Below are positions 21,121-34,040 of a stretch of DNA of 64,000 nucleotides, one piece after another. The DNA is from Bactericera cockerelli (Eukaryota > Arthropoda > Insecta > Hemiptera > Triozidae): contig CM044958.1 in assembly GCA_024516035.1 (NCBI GenBank), forward strand, positions 27,745,755-27,809,754, written 5' to 3'. Below the pieces are notes generated by a model that ran no database searches, was not told the DNA's origin, and saw only the letters and a list, made by a program, of their open reading frames with translations. Both the position numbers and the translations under genes were made by a program. Each line of letters opens with the position of its first letter. Position 1 is the first letter of the stretch.

Positions 21121-21904
21121 ATTTAATAACAGGATAACATATACAAAGGTATTTTTCCTAAGCTAAAGCTTCTAAGAAATTTTAATCCGTTAAACATATC
21201 ATTTTAATCCGTTAAACAAATTTCTTTTTATTTTTCGACATATCTATTGACTGCGTATGCTCTGCTGACCAGCAAAATTTTCAAATAGTAACAGTTGGAA
21301 CAAGTCCATGGTTGTATCTGCGTTTCTTCTCACCCAAGTTCATACCTCGAAAGTGAAGGAAAGTGAGGGGAGTGAGAGTGGCTCTACCTTGACAACGTCG
21401 GAGTGGAACGGATGATGGAGAAAAAAATATAAAAATACCGTGTTTCCCATTTAACCAATTGCAAAGATTACCTTGGAGAATTACCTTCCCTTTCTTTTCA
21501 CACGTTCGAAACATTTTCATTGCGTAAAATGAAAATTGAGATTGCTGAAACCTTGGATGCTGGCTTTGCTGTCACTTGTGTGACGCATTTTCCATCATAT
21601 TATTGTACCTACGAGTATTATGTATGTGTACAGGTTGTATACAGGGAGTTAAGTATAATCATTCAAATAAGAGTACAGTAACTTTTCCGAAGTACAATGA
21701 GAGACTTGAAGTTATGTACGTAGGTAATATTAAATACATAATATTATTTACGATATCCTACGAGTACCTATATTATAATTAATCTTATGAAGTGTATCAT
21801 TATTGTTGTTCAACATGTTCAACTTCTTAATAGTTTAATTAACTTTGGCGCTTTTATTATTATTATTTAATTCAGTTAATATTAAATCATAGTTATGAGT
21901 TTAC
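20415..21904. other. Unannotated; poly-T/ATTT tract near 21088-21125
   Basis: A run of about 19 T is followed by (TTTA)n. The phrase TTTTAATCCGTTAAACA occurs twice between 21178 and 21225. No gene recognised. Confidence 0.45.
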
Positions 21905-22030
21905 AGGCGGCCGATTTGTAATTGGAGGTCGGTGGTTCAAGTCCCAAGTTAAGCAAATATTTTGTTGAGCGAGTTTGAAAAGTAATGATAATATCATAAT
22001 TATTGTGATTATTACAAATACGAATTTTTT
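21905..22030 (+). mobile_element. SINE family B copy
   Basis: GGCCGATTTGTAATTGGAGG, then GGTGGTTCAAGTCCCAAG (better B box than the 2606 copy), then GCAAATATTTTGTTGAGCGA and a GATAATATCATAATTATTGT tail. The 5' part of the head is missing. Confidence 0.65.
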
Positions 22031-24022
22031 TAGTTATGAGTTTACAGTGGACCTTTGTGTAGGTGCCTTAAAAATAAATTTATTTTTTGCATTGTATGAT
22101 CAAATCCGTTCTTCCTGTATTCATGACTGATGGTGCTTTTTGGGGAAGACGTTTTATGTAGCATTTTTCTTTCAAAAATTCTCCATTGTCTGTGTGTGAG
22201 TGAGTGAATTTTTCTTTGTACAATTTAGAAAATATGAGCTTTTTTTACTCAAACTGTTCTATTTTCAGTTTTTTTCTTCTATCCTAGTTTATTTTCCTTT
22301 GTCAAATTTTCGTCTTTCTATACCTGTACAATATTTTCTTTTTTATACAATTATCTTTGCCATTTGCTCTCTTTGTGTTCATGTCCTCTCCTGATACAAA
22401 GATCAGTTGAATGTATGATACGTAAATTTAATCACAAACAAACCTCAAAAGAATTTTCTAACCGTTTTTTTCTCCCTCGAAGAAGCACATTTCATTTTGA
22501 TATATATTTATTATAATATCAGGTACATTACAGAGATGAGTTTTTTAGGTGTGTTAAAAACTGGGCATGTACACCATAAACGTTGAGCGCAGTTGTAAAC
22601 AATATTACAAGTCCAATATCCCTCTCGTATTCTGACATTCTAATAGCACTTATAAAACAACAACATTTTACACAAGTTATATTTTGGGAGAGGTAATCGG
22701 GCAATCCCCTCCCCTTCAATTTACATAGACCCAAGAAAATAATATTTCCTGGAGAGCTAAGGCAGCGTTCTGAAAGTACTTCGCTACATTCCCATGCGCT
22801 GTTTGTACAGGATTATTTATTTGAAATGTAAATTCCTTCAGCATTTCTTCTCCCTTACGCACCTGGCCGACTGAAGAAAGTCAGATCCTACCTAGAGCTT
22901 GAGGTATATTTTTTCACTCGCGTTGTTTTGGAACGCTAATTGGGTGTTTTTTAGACATCTTCTATAGGGTGGAAAAATGAAGTTATGTTCAACCAAGCAG
23001 AGAGATGAAAAAGTCAGGAAAAAAAGTTTTTTCCCCTGACATAGTAAAATATGAGAGAATGGGTGCAGCGCTAATGTGATGGACCGCACAATGCATACTG
23101 GGGCTATCTTTCCTTACTTAGTGCGCGAACACAAGGGAGCCCAATACACCAGCGATTCTCAACCGGGGGTTACGCAAATAAAAATTGAACAACGACGGAC
23201 AAAAGAATAACACAAGAAAAAACCATAAAAATGAAATATCCGGACCGTAGTGGATCAGTTTTGAATTTTTACACAATAACCTTCCAAAAAAATCGCCTGG
23301 TGTGATTTAGCTCAATATTTTCATACCATAAAAAAAGTTTTCTCATGTCATTCAAAAAGTTTCTTAGGCCTTGACCCTAGAGCAATAGCTCTGGTACCAC
23401 CTAAAATAATCTAACTGTGATATTAAATGTAAGCGGACTCAACGGAGCGGAGTCCCGAAACTCGTCCATATCAAGCTGTAGGTACCAGGCTACCAGGGTA
23501 TAGAATACGAGGCTCCGTTTTGGCTGCTCGCAAGGGCCCAAAACCTCCATAAACCAGTCTTCTCCTGACCTGTGCATACTGTTGCCATTGCCTTCTTACT
23601 CAAGAGGCTTGCACGTACTGTTTTTTTTGGCTTTCTTTTACATGGCAGGATTCTCCTTCAAGATGGCAGGATTTCAACACCATCTCTCCATCTGTTCTAA
23701 CTTCTGCCACGCCCACTTGGTTTAGAGTTTGAGATTTTCCTTGATTTGACTGCTATGGTCAGATCGAGCGACGCGACGCCGAATATTCTGGTCGACCCGT
23801 CTGTTACGAACAAATCACCAAGGGCGTATTAAGTATTAACATCAATGGAAATAACAAAAAACTTCATTTGATTTCAAACATTGGGTAGTGGCACTCACCT
23901 TACCAGTCTTATTCGACCTTAATTTATTGTCCTAACCCAGTGTCAGTAAAAAGTTTTTAGTATTTTCTAGAGTCCCTAAAAAAGAATGTTCACTTGATCT
24001 AACCTTTACAAGTATATGTATG
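22031..24022. other. Unannotated region
   Basis: No exon or repeat pair seen. A slightly GC-richer block at 23430-23770 has no recognisable content and only short open frames. Confidence 0.45.
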
Positions 24023-25722
24023 TAGGGTGTCCCGTATACAGATGCAAATATTTTGAGGGTAGGTTCAGCCCACCGTGGACTATCATATAGGCGAAACTTG
24101 CAGTGGGGCATTTCGCTTCGTTAAAGAGTTATGTCCAAATCCCTATTTTTCCCACAGGTCTAGAGGTCACTTGGATCGATGCACTTTTTTAAAGAAATGA
24201 TAGCCAGTAGTTCAGTTTTGACTTCATGTATGGAGTCATGCATATTTCCCTTCAAATGCAGTTCGTTGCATGAAAAAATAATGAAAGACCAGAGAGATAT
24301 TTAATCATAACTTCAATATTTTTCTAATATTTGATTTTTCCCTTTTTTCCCTTTCGTGAATTTAAAGTACTTCTACAATTGCAATTCTGCGTATCACTAG
24401 TTAAAAAAATACCCTCTGCTATTTTTTTTCAATAAATTCCAAGTTCTTCCAGACGCGTGAAGGAACAGATGAGATACGACCTATTGAACGGCACCAGAAG
24501 GAGAGAAACACATCTTTCAAATTTTGAATCTGGGCGCTATTGTATTTTGAAGAACACTCGATGCCTGAAGCGATCTGTGTGACCATTTTTGTGCCAACTG
24601 CAAGTTCTAAATGAAAATTTTCTGAGTACAAATAGTTCTATTAACCAACTATATCAATCAAATCTAATAATTAAAATAACAAGACGATCAATTTGTTCGG
24701 TGGAAGAGAAAGCCGCAAGATTTAACCTCGCCCTTGGTTCGCTACATATTCTTTTGGGTTCTCTTCATTTCATGTCCTGTGTTGCAGAATGTATCATGTT
24801 TGTAGTTTATCAATAAAGTATTAATAATAATAATAGTAACCTGAAGGTTGGATGTTCGAGTTTTACCCAAGGTTAATTTTCGGCACTTTTTTGTTATGTT
24901 TTTGATATCATGATTGTGATAAACACAAAAATGATATTTTAAATTTTAATTCTAAAAATAAAATCACAATTTTTGTTGTTTGCGCAGAGTCTTTCTCCAT
25001 GTGTATTCTTTGTCCATATTTACACCTCTGGTTGCTGCTTTCGTTGCAGCCTCTCTCATTTTTCCTCACGATAACCCTGTGACCCCGAAACCCCATTCAC
25101 ATAAAAGTTCACACCGACCGATCATTGTGAATGATCAATTTCCTTCTGTGAAACATCCCAGAGCAGTGTATTTATACCTCAAATTACGCGCCAATACTGT
25201 TAAAATTCAGCCAACTTTGAATTTTCCATCATGATTCAGAAGTGTTTTTTGAGATTTGTGTGTCTTGCGCTCCATGATCTTTAAAGTGATATAAATGAGC
25301 TTTATTTTTTCTAAAACTAAACATAATAGGGTATTTTTTTAACTAGTGATACCCAGAATTGCAATTGTAAAAGTACTTTAAATTCACGAAAGGGAAAAAA
25401 GGGAAAAATCAAATTTTAGAAAAGTATTGAACTTATGATTAAATATCTCTCTGGTCTTTCAATGTTTTTTCATGCAACCAACTGCATTTGAAGGGAAATA
25501 TGCATGATTATCCATACATTAAGTAAAAAATTACTTACTGGCTATCATTTCTTTGAAAACGTGCATCGATCCAAGTGACCTCTAGACCTGTGGGAAAAAT
25601 AGGGATTTGGCCATAACTCTTTAACGAAGCAAAATGCCCCACTGCAAGTTTCGCCTATATGATAGTCCACGGTGGGCTGAACCTACCCTCAAAATATTTG
25701 CATCTGTATACGGGACACCCTG
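24023..25722. mobile_element. Non-autonomous DNA element with ~392-bp terminal inverted repeats
   Basis: The left arm 24023-24414 and right arm 25329-25722 are inverted, roughly 90% alike by eye. The right end is GGGACACCCTG followed by TA; the left end reads TGTAGGGTGTCCC, as expected for TA|CAGGGTGTCCC after two transitions. That suggests a TA target duplication, as in Tc1/mariner elements (inference). The ~910-bp interior holds a SINE B fragment and no transposase. Confidence 0.8.
24836..24945 (+). mobile_element. SINE family B fragment nested in the TIR element
   Basis: GTAACCTGAAGGTTGGATG and the weak B box GTTCGAGTTTTACCC are followed by TTGATATCATGATTGTGAT and AAACACAAAAATGATA, matching the family tail. 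The middle of the family is shortened. Confidence 0.55.
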
Positions 25723-25724
25723 TA

Positions 25725-26251
25725 GACAGACTACTATAGACTCACTGCATTAGAACATGACCTCTTTTTGTGCATTGTTTATTTGTGTCCTCTATATGTC
25801 ATTATTGTTATTAAAATCCCTCAAGTCTAGATGTTTCACAGTACCTACCATGTGTGACACACTTGCTTAGCTTCCACAAATCCACACTGTCAATGGAGAA
25901 ATATTATAATGTCATCAGATCGTGCAGCGGGAAGTTTGTATCTAATTAGGTACCAGGTATTTTTCTTCCTAATATTTAAAGTTTGACATATTACATCTTT
26001 ATGATTTGCCAATAAAAAGTACCTACTTTCGGTACATAGTTATTACACATCTTGAATTCTTTAGGACCACTGATTAACAATATTAAGACACGGGTCCATT
26101 CCATGTGAACATAGAATTGAGATTCCACCGACCCCGGTGAATTTCCAATCTCTCATGTAGAAATAATGGAGGTGGTAGAGAAAAAAATAATGGATAAATA
26201 ATGTTTATTGCATATTATAGATGAATTTTTTGACAATTTGGTTCATTTAGA
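25725..26251. other. Unannotated spacer
   Basis: AT-rich, no open frame above 60 codons, no repeat partner. Confidence 0.4.
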
Positions 26252-26492
26252 AATATATAAATGTCAAAGACACTCACTGACCACTGACCACTGACCACTG
26301 ACTGATCATCGCTCTACAGCCCAAACCGTAAGTCCTAGGAAGCTGAAATTTTTTAGGTAGCTTTGTCTTATAGTCTAGATGTGCAATAAGACGGGATTTT
26401 TCGAAATTCCCACTACAACACCTGCCATTGGCGAAAAAGGATTTTTTGCTTTCATGGCCATGCCTCGGCCCGCAAAGCGGGCGACAGCCTGC
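26252..26492 (+). mobile_element. Short Helitron-related element
   Basis: Starts AAATATATAAATGTCAAAG with ACTCACTGACCACTGACC, then GTAAGTCCTAGGAAGCTGAA, all in the order of the Helitron at 4137-5070. Near the end GCCCGC-AAA-GCGGGC (26468-26482) forms a 3' hairpin, followed by GACAGCCTGCTTG where a CTAG end would be expected. The ends are not perfect, so the boundaries are approximate. No coding capacity. Confidence 0.6.
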
Positions 26493-28961
26493 TTGTTTAG
26501 AAATAGAATAAAAGCTCAGCAAGCAGAGCTCCCCTGCACTCGGGAAAGCACTGTGGTAGATACAGAGCAAAGGAAACGTACTCATAACTTTCATGTGCAT
26601 CCCGCCCCAGCCCCCCCGTCCCTCCTGCAGGGATGAAATTTATGTAGTAACAAAAATAAAAATATTCCGAAATTTCCATAGTAGATCTGCATTACCAACA
26701 CTCTCCCTACTTTCATAACTCTTGCAGGGAAATCCTTGCCTAAAGAAGTGTTCAACTGTTCGTGTTGAAAAATGCTAAAAACATGGGAAAACGCACGTTT
26801 ATGTAACGAGGTTACTCTTCATGCATGTCCGTATGTGATATCTTTGGGCGACCAGCTCCCTCCTTCCTTTTCTGTGTTTTTTACGTTCTCTTAGAGAATT
26901 TCCACTGGCACTTTCGTTCTAGCGTGTACTTTTGTACGATAACAGATTTTCTAAACAAGTGTTCAACAAAGGAAAGCGTGCTTTCTGATTTCGAGTTCTC
27001 TAATGATCTCATAAACGAATGTACGCCGTGATTCCGAGTTAGCTTGATTCTAGGTATTGTGATAATAATTATCTTGTTATTTGATTGCTTTGTTTATCTT
27101 CTTTTACCCATGAACGCATGTCTATGCATTTCTCATTTGGGAATAGACAAATCTAAAATATTCATTAGTTAAATTCTAATAAACAATTATGTATTAGAAA
27201 AGAATTGTCGTCTTTTTTTGCTCAATGACAATTTAAAATCTACATTTGCTTGACAATTTTTCTGGAATGTAAGAAAAACGGTAATCCACCATAGAAAACA
27301 AATTTGAAGAAAATCGGTAAAGAACTTTTGGAGATACAAGTGAGTGATTCAGTAAAAAATCTCTAAATTCTGAGATTATGGAAAGTTGAAAATTACCTAC
27401 GATTACCACTCAGGAGGAAGTATTGTGTCCATAATTGGCAGTGTACTTTTTATCTCTTAAAAAAATCGATTAACTAAAAGTTGGGTAAATTGTAAGGTGA
27501 ATTCAATGCAATCAGATTCTGCTAAAATTTACATTGCTGTAGTGTCTCATATTGGAGGCACTGCGGTTTGGCCATCACTTCAGATTTCACGTAAAGACCC
27601 CCCAGTGAATGTTTCATTTCATTTCCAGTTATTCATTCCGTCTCCTCCATTGTTCCCACAGTTTTGTCAGATAATAAAATACAGATCCCCGCAAAACATT
27701 CACAAAAAGGAAAATGTATTCGAAATAAATGAAAAGGGAGAGAAAAAACTGACAGGGAAAATGTAGGACAGAGGATGCCAGAAATGTGGGAGGGGGGAGA
27801 CGCTGTAATAAAATTATAAATGATATAAATTTGTATTTGGGAAGGAGAAGAAAGGAGCGGGGAGAAACAATAATTCATATCTAAGTTGGCCTGGATTACA
27901 ATGGTGCTGTTTTATTTTTAAATGAAAGTTTCATTTGAAACAAAACGACAAATATTGCTTTGTCACATTAGCCAAGTTTGCTGTCACTTTGAACGCATAT
28001 TTTCATTTGATTCTACAGTGGCTTTTTGTTGCCATATGAGTGGTCTTGGCTAGGAAGCCTAGTGTAGATCATCACAGACGTCATAATTATACAATGTATG
28101 GCAAACTGTCATCAAACAAAGGGTTATTAATTATGATTGTTCCTGAACATGGAAAAGAAACATCAGGACCTCGATGGTTGCCTAAATATTTAATTTGTTG
28201 GAAAGCCAACCTTGGAGCTCTAGTACACACACAGGAGGAAGATCCTCTATCATTACAGAGCGTCCTCAACACAAAAATGGTGCTTTCTCTGACATTGGAG
28301 TTTGCTATTTTTTTTATAAATACTATTATATTTTGTATTCTATTATTACTGAATAAGGCCAAATCCTCCAATATGAAAGAATGAAATCAAGCAAAGATGT
28401 AAATCTTGTGTTTCTGAGTAGGGCAAGTCTCGATCATCTCATTCGCCAGGTGCAGGTATTTCTCATTCCTGAGGCGAAATTTCATTAAATTCCTGCAAAC
28501 AATGATTTTCTTCTCTCCCATCTAGAAAAGGAATTTCTGAATACTAATTATGCGGTGTCCCATAAAATGCGTTTAGTGTGATGAGTGAATATTTCTTTCC
28601 CCCGCGCCTTTGGTTATATCTTGTGCGAAATCTGAGCACACATTTCTCCCTATGCTTTTATACAGCATCTCTGGTTCTCTCTTGGGGAATAAAAATGGGA
28701 CTTTATCACTCAAAGAAGTGTGGGAGGGTTTGATACAATAATGAACAGAGCTGAGATATTTTCTGTCTTCGCACTTGACGCTATAAAAGCGCCTGTTTTC
28801 TCTTCTTTTTTTTAGCTTTTTAATGGAAACTCGTCAAAAGTTTCATGAAATTTGGGAATTTTATTTTTTATTAAATGATATCTTCTCGTGAAAGGTGGTA
28901 TTAGATAAAATAATAGAATAAAAATATCTCATATGGTGGTCTCAAACACTTTTTTCGTATA
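26493..28961. other. Unannotated, with a partial dispersed repeat at 27268-27436
   Basis: 27268-27436 (minus) carries TTTGAAGAAAATCGGTAAAG, GGAGATACAAGTG and GGAGGAAGTATTGTGTCCAT, the complement of blocks in the 61078-61430 repeat in the same order. The 114-codon frame at 28040-28384 begins with GTG, has an antisense frame over it and no recognisable domain. GGTGTCCCATAAAATGCG at 28555 resembles a decayed TIR-element end. Confidence 0.45.
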
Positions 28962-29599
28962 CAGGGTGGACCAAAAAAACGTTTACACCCGTTAATGGTA
29001 GATTACTGACGACATTTCTAGGACGGATCTGCAATCCGTTTTTTCGGATTCGCCTTTATAACTGCACAAAGTGATTTTTTGCAACTTTCTGAAAATGTCC
29101 GACTTTGGCTTATTCTTCAGGTCAGAACTTTTTTTCTATTTAAGATGAGTTGATTCTGAACATTTCTGCAGAAAGCCAACAAAATTTCGATGATTCTAGC
29201 TACACTACTTTGTTTTTTACGATTTGGTTTGTCATATTTTTTTACACCTGAACAGAAAAAAAACACCCAAAAAAACTTTTTTACTAAATAAAACACTCGA
29301 CATTTGTCCGAACAAATGTTGGCACAGACATGGGCAAGTTTGATAAAAGTTGGCGGCCGCCCCGAGGATGCTAAAAAATAATTTTTCGATTTTTTATCAC
29401 GTGATCTTCTGGGAAAAATGATTAGATGTTTGCCAAAAACTATTCAAAAATCCTAAGAGTTTTCTAGCTGTAGACTGTGTAAGGGCGTCTTGTATTGTTT
29501 ACATAAATTGTTTACATTGCTTTTTTTGAATACCGCGGTCTCACATGCCTCATCAGCCAGTTTAGGAAAATTCAAATGATAAATTTCGTGCCTCTCAGA

Positions 29600-29672
29600 T
29601 TGTCAGTGCTAGATGTGGTAGTGCTAAGAGTGTAAGATGCATGACCGAGGTTCAATTCTCGACGGTGAATAA
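29600..29672 (+). repeat. tRNA-like SINE head remnant
   Basis: GATGTGGTAGTGCTAAGAG as A box and GAGGTTCAATTCTCGACGG as B box, with an anticodon-arm-like gap between. The ends do not pair, so not a functional tRNA. Confidence 0.5.
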
Positions 29673-30177
29673 TATTTTAATTATTAAAAAAAATCTGATG
29701 AAATATTTTATTCATACCTGTATCTGACCTGTTGTAACACCAACAACTTATGGTTTTTTTGGGGGTAATACCATCTGTAAATTGAGTTATCTCAGATACT
29801 ATTGGTATCACAATACACATAATTATTATTCATGTAAGCCCCTGAGAGACTGCCTTGATAACGTAAGGATGGTTTTTCTTATGCTTCCCTACGAGAGAAA
29901 AAAAAAAAAAACTAGCGAATTTTCCAAACGAAAATAGAGGTTATGAAATAAATCCAGGTAAATATGTAGGTAGGTTCTTCTATCATAAACAATACTAATT
30001 AAATAACAAATATTTACCGATAGCCAACTCTTAATAGAAGTCTTGAAAAAAAACAAGATAATATTTTGAAAATTAATAAACTTTTGCAGTCTTTATTATG
30101 TTTTATACTATTTTGATATAAACAAAAAGGTATTTAAAAAAACATTTTGTGTTAGTAGTTCAATGAGAAACGATTAG

Positions 30178-30240
30178 ACGCGCACGATTAGCTCAGTGAA
30201 AAGCTAGTCCACCCGGTCCGAACGCCAGAGCCAGCAAAAA
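30178..30240 (+). repeat. tRNA-like remnant
   Basis: GCACGATTAGCTCAGTG resembles a tRNA 5' half and D arm. GGTCCGAACGCCAG is a degenerate B box. The anticodon arm is too short for a tRNA. Confidence 0.4.
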
Positions 30241-30389
30241 ATTCATGACTACAAAATAAAAAAGACTGTTGCCATTTTTTATTTAGCCATAGTAGGTACA
30301 CACTATGGATTCTCCTCACACAAATTTTTGAAACCAATGGTGACTTTAGTACCTTAGTTCTAACTCAGAACTGTCCCTCTACCTTCTTG

Positions 30390-30417
30390 CCTTTCTCTCT
30401 CTCTCTCTTTCGCTCTT

Positions 30418-30459
<42 letters not shown>

Positions 30460-30465
30460 GCTCTT

Positions 30466-30533
<68 letters not shown>

Positions 30534-30538
30534 CCTTC
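30390..30538 (+). repeat. Compound (CT)n microsatellite, about 150 bp
   Basis: CT repeats interrupted by TTTCGCTCTTTCTC blocks repeated twice in the first half. It generates spurious RERERE-type frames on the minus strand. Confidence 0.95.
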
Positions 30539-31496
30539 TCAATTCCCTTAGAGGAACTGTTGGAAGTCGCGTCCACCTTCCTGGATGCAAAAGTTGAACC
30601 TCTTCTTCATGTTCCGTCGAATGTTGCGGAAGATTCCAGATTTTTCTGTCAGATCATCGAATGCCAACAGGATTCTTGCTACCAGATTCTGCTACTCTTG
30701 TGTCTCCACTGGTATTTCGTAAACTATGTTTTTCACGTGATCCCAAATGTTCCTGTTGGCAGCTCCATATGCTGAATGCATATCCAAATAATAATAATTA
30801 TGTAACTTGTACTAAAAAACTCAAGAAGTTTAAAGATAATATTTCATAGAATGCAGAAAAATATGCTTGAAAACTATCATCGAGAAACAAACAATCATTC
30901 ATTTGACTGGCCTTTAATTAATTCCAAGGAAAATAATTATCAGACATAAATAGCTAATTACTCTTTGAGTACAAGACGACCCTACACGGTCAACACTTTT
31001 AAGATTTTGAACATCATTTTTTGAGACTTACCGGGTTTGTTTACCCAGAAGATCACGTGATAAAAAATCGAAAAATTATTTTTTAGCATCCTTGGGTTGG
31101 CCGCCAACTTTTATCAAACTTGCCCATGTCTGTGCCAAAATTTGCTCGGGCAAATCTTGAGTGTTTCAAAGTGTAAAAAATTTACATGAGAATTTTTTTT
31201 CTATTCAGGTGTCAAAAAAGATGCCAAACCAAACCGTAAAAAACAAAGTAGTGTAGCAAGAAACATCGAAATTTTGTTGGCTTTCTGCAGAATTGTTCAG
31301 AATCAACTCATCTTAAACAGGAAAAAAGTTCTGACCTGAAGAATAAGCCAAAGTCGGACTTTTTCAGAAATTTGCAAAAAATCACTTTGTGCAGTCATAA
31401 AGGCGAATCCGAAAAAACGGATTGCAGATCCGTCCTAGAAATGTCGTCAGTAATCTACCATTAACGGGTGTAAACGTTTTTTTGGTCCACCCTGTA

Positions 31497-33963
31497 TTAT
31501 CTATCACATTTTACCAGCATTTTTGAATTTTACTCATAAGACACCGGGTTAAATTTTCTTTGAGTATGATTCTTGAACGGTGACCGAAAAAAACTCTCCG
31601 TAAATCATGCATAAACCGATATAGTACGAGTGAAATAAATGTCCGTTTTATAAGTTTTACAGCTTTTCCGATGTAGAATCGTGTTGCAATAGAATGTCGT
31701 GTCATTATTTACATCAGTTTATTGAGATATTATTCATTTAGGCACAGTAAAAGGCTTATAATTAAGAATTATAATTACAGCTTTTAGTTTGTAGGACTCT
31801 ATATTCTTCGACAATTTTTGTTGTTGCTGCTGCTTAGTTGTAAAATTATATGTACTATGTACATACTTATCTGATGTCCATAAATATAACTATGTACGAT
31901 ATAAACTCATGATAATATTTATGGATTCCAATCCATCATCAGAAAATCTTCTCACTCGCTGGCTATGGAACTTTACAGGTAATCTTCCACCAACATTCGC
32001 TGTTCATTTCAAAGTCAGTAGACCACTATTTGCTTGCTTTCTTAGTGGGCATCCGTACAAAGTTAAAAATAATTGTGTATTATGTTTATGAGTGAGGAAG
32101 GAGTATTGTTATGTAACTGTATCAGTCATGATGGTAACACTTAATTTCAGGGAGGCATATTTTCATAAATTTATTCCAGTTCCCTCATGAAATTGCATTA
32201 TTAAATCTTCAAAGTTTATCTCTTCCCCAACAGTCACCACCCTTGGCGTTGCTTATCACTTAGGTATTTTAGGTAACACGGTTGAAATAATTATGAACCC
32301 CTGTCACTCACATTTTTTTTCCATGCTTGGAAATATGGCTATCACCTGAAAATCTTCGTCCAATGAACAATTGCATATACCTACCTGTAAAGTTTATGCC
32401 TAATGAATCCAGTATCCATTGTATTGTATTTGGTATGCAGGAGGGAGACTCATCTCAGATGGCAGTAATGCAACTTATTACTGAGTCAGCAGAAGGGCAG
32501 AAGGGCGCCTTCAATGGCTTTACGGAGCTGTCCTAATCTTTCCCCTGCTCATTTCAAATCAGCATACATAGGTATTGTATATCGACACCTATCACAATGA
32601 TAATTATGTCTATGTAATTTAAAGAGAAATATTTATCAACATATCAACAATGTGTGTTTGGTGTTTTATCTCATCCGGCGCTTTTTTTTTTTGCGCCTTT
32701 CCACGAGCAAAAAAGCTACAAAGCGCTGACTATGAGCAGCAAACGCTGTCTGTGATGTAACAACTTCCTGCAGTAGCTTTGAAAGTTCAAGCGGAGTGCA
32801 GAAAATCCTGACAGACTAATGGATTTATAATTACGGCTGTGTTATCAGTTTAGACCTGGATTTAGCCGGAACAACTGAAGGAAGTGGGAGGCGGCACCGT
32901 TTCCTCGCTTTAAAAAAGAATAATTTTTAATGCAGCCTCGTTTGTAGAGCTCAATTTTATTCTAATTGACTGACAATAACGGAAGGTCATCTCGCCCGTC
33001 CGGCATACTGGACCTACTTCTTCTCTCAAATTATCAAGTTTTAGATTATTTTTTTTTAATTAAAATTTTCATGTCATTTTATTTTACCTCCTTTTATTTG
33101 TATTTTTCCTTTGAAATTCTTCTTCTATATTAATATTTTATATTAATATTAAAAAGTTTTAAATGTTTTATTTTATTTATATAATTTCAATCAGACGTGA
33201 AAAAGATCCTAGATAATAATGGACTATCTATGTATAGATTAAAATCCCAATGCTTATTGGTTCATTTGATGAATAGGTATTTCTCACTATTGTCACTACA
33301 TATAAAATTAGTTCTAGTAAGTACATAATTATGTACTTAGTTTTAGCCCCTCACTATTGATAAAGTCTCTTTATTAGGAGGATTAGGACAACAAGTCTGT
33401 TAAAACATTATAAATATCCAAAGTTCTGATTTCGAATGAATATCGTCTCTCCGGTATACTATAGTAAATCACTTCCAGACTTACCTGGCGGGAGTATAAC
33501 GGAAAAGAAACTGTTTCACCACTACACTTAATGCAACTTTTGAAAAGAAAAACAATTTCTGTACGGAAACAAAGTTAGAAAGAAACGCTACTCAGAGAAT
33601 GTAACAAAACAAGAGTAATTATACCGTCAGAAAAATAGAATTGTGAGAGGATGTGGAGGAGAGGGGTAAAGAATTGAAAATAAAAACAAAGCATTTGTAA
33701 TTTGAAAAGTTTGTTCTTCTTTTTATCTTTCCTTCCTGTGCTATATATTATAAACTTTCAACTTAAATTTCGTCTTGAACGTACCTGTAAGGTAAGTCCC
33801 AACTTTTGGAAGCACAGGTATGTATGCACGCCAGGTTTTGACTCATCTCAAAATGTTTCACAATTTATTTATTAATTATCTAGTGCGATTTATTCTTCAC
33901 CAAAAAACATACACATCACCTAGTTAAAATTATTACCGCGCTAGAACTTTGCAATCAAAGTAA
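31497..33963. other. Unannotated region
   Basis: No exon, RNA gene or repeat pair recognised. An inverted-repeat-like TTATATTAATATTTTATATT stretch near 33127 is simple AT sequence. Confidence 0.4.
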
Positions 33964-34040
33964 GCACGCTTGGATGGCATGTTGAATAACCCAGTTCATG
34001 TGCTTTCAGACCATCACTGAAGTTAAGCAACGTTAAATGT
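33964..34040 (+). mobile_element. 5S-rRNA-headed SINE fragment (head only)
   Basis: GATGGCATGTTGAATAACCC, then ACCATCACTGAAGTTAAGC and AACGTTAAA match the 5' half of the 5S-like head in the SINE at 56248-56509. GAAGTTAAGC is the 5S rRNA internal promoter A-box region (established). The conserved GGATGGGTGACC part is missing, so it is not a 5S gene. Confidence 0.65.

Larger units (their letters stand above)
28962..31494. mobile_element. Non-autonomous DNA element with ~450-bp terminal inverted repeats
   Basis: The left arm 28962-29413 and right arm 31044-31494 are inverted. Ends are CAGGGTGGACC and its complement, flanked by TA on both sides (28960-28961, 31495-31496), consistent with a TA target duplication. 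The 1.6-kb interior has two tRNA-like patches and a large CT array but no transposase. The ends share CAGGGTG with the 24023-25722 element, while the arm sequences differ. Confidence 0.85.

Noticed and set aside
28040..28384. 114-codon frame with a hydrophobic C-terminal stretch
   Set aside because: Starts at GTG, overlaps an antisense frame, composition follows AT-rich DNA; no support for a gene.
30360..30590. 76-codon RE-repeat open frames on the minus strand
   Set aside because: Translation of the CT microsatellite; any dinucleotide repeat gives such a frame.
33964..34040. Possible 5S rRNA gene
   Set aside because: Only the 5' half is 5S-like and the GGATGGGTGACC segment is missing; a SINE head fragment fits better.
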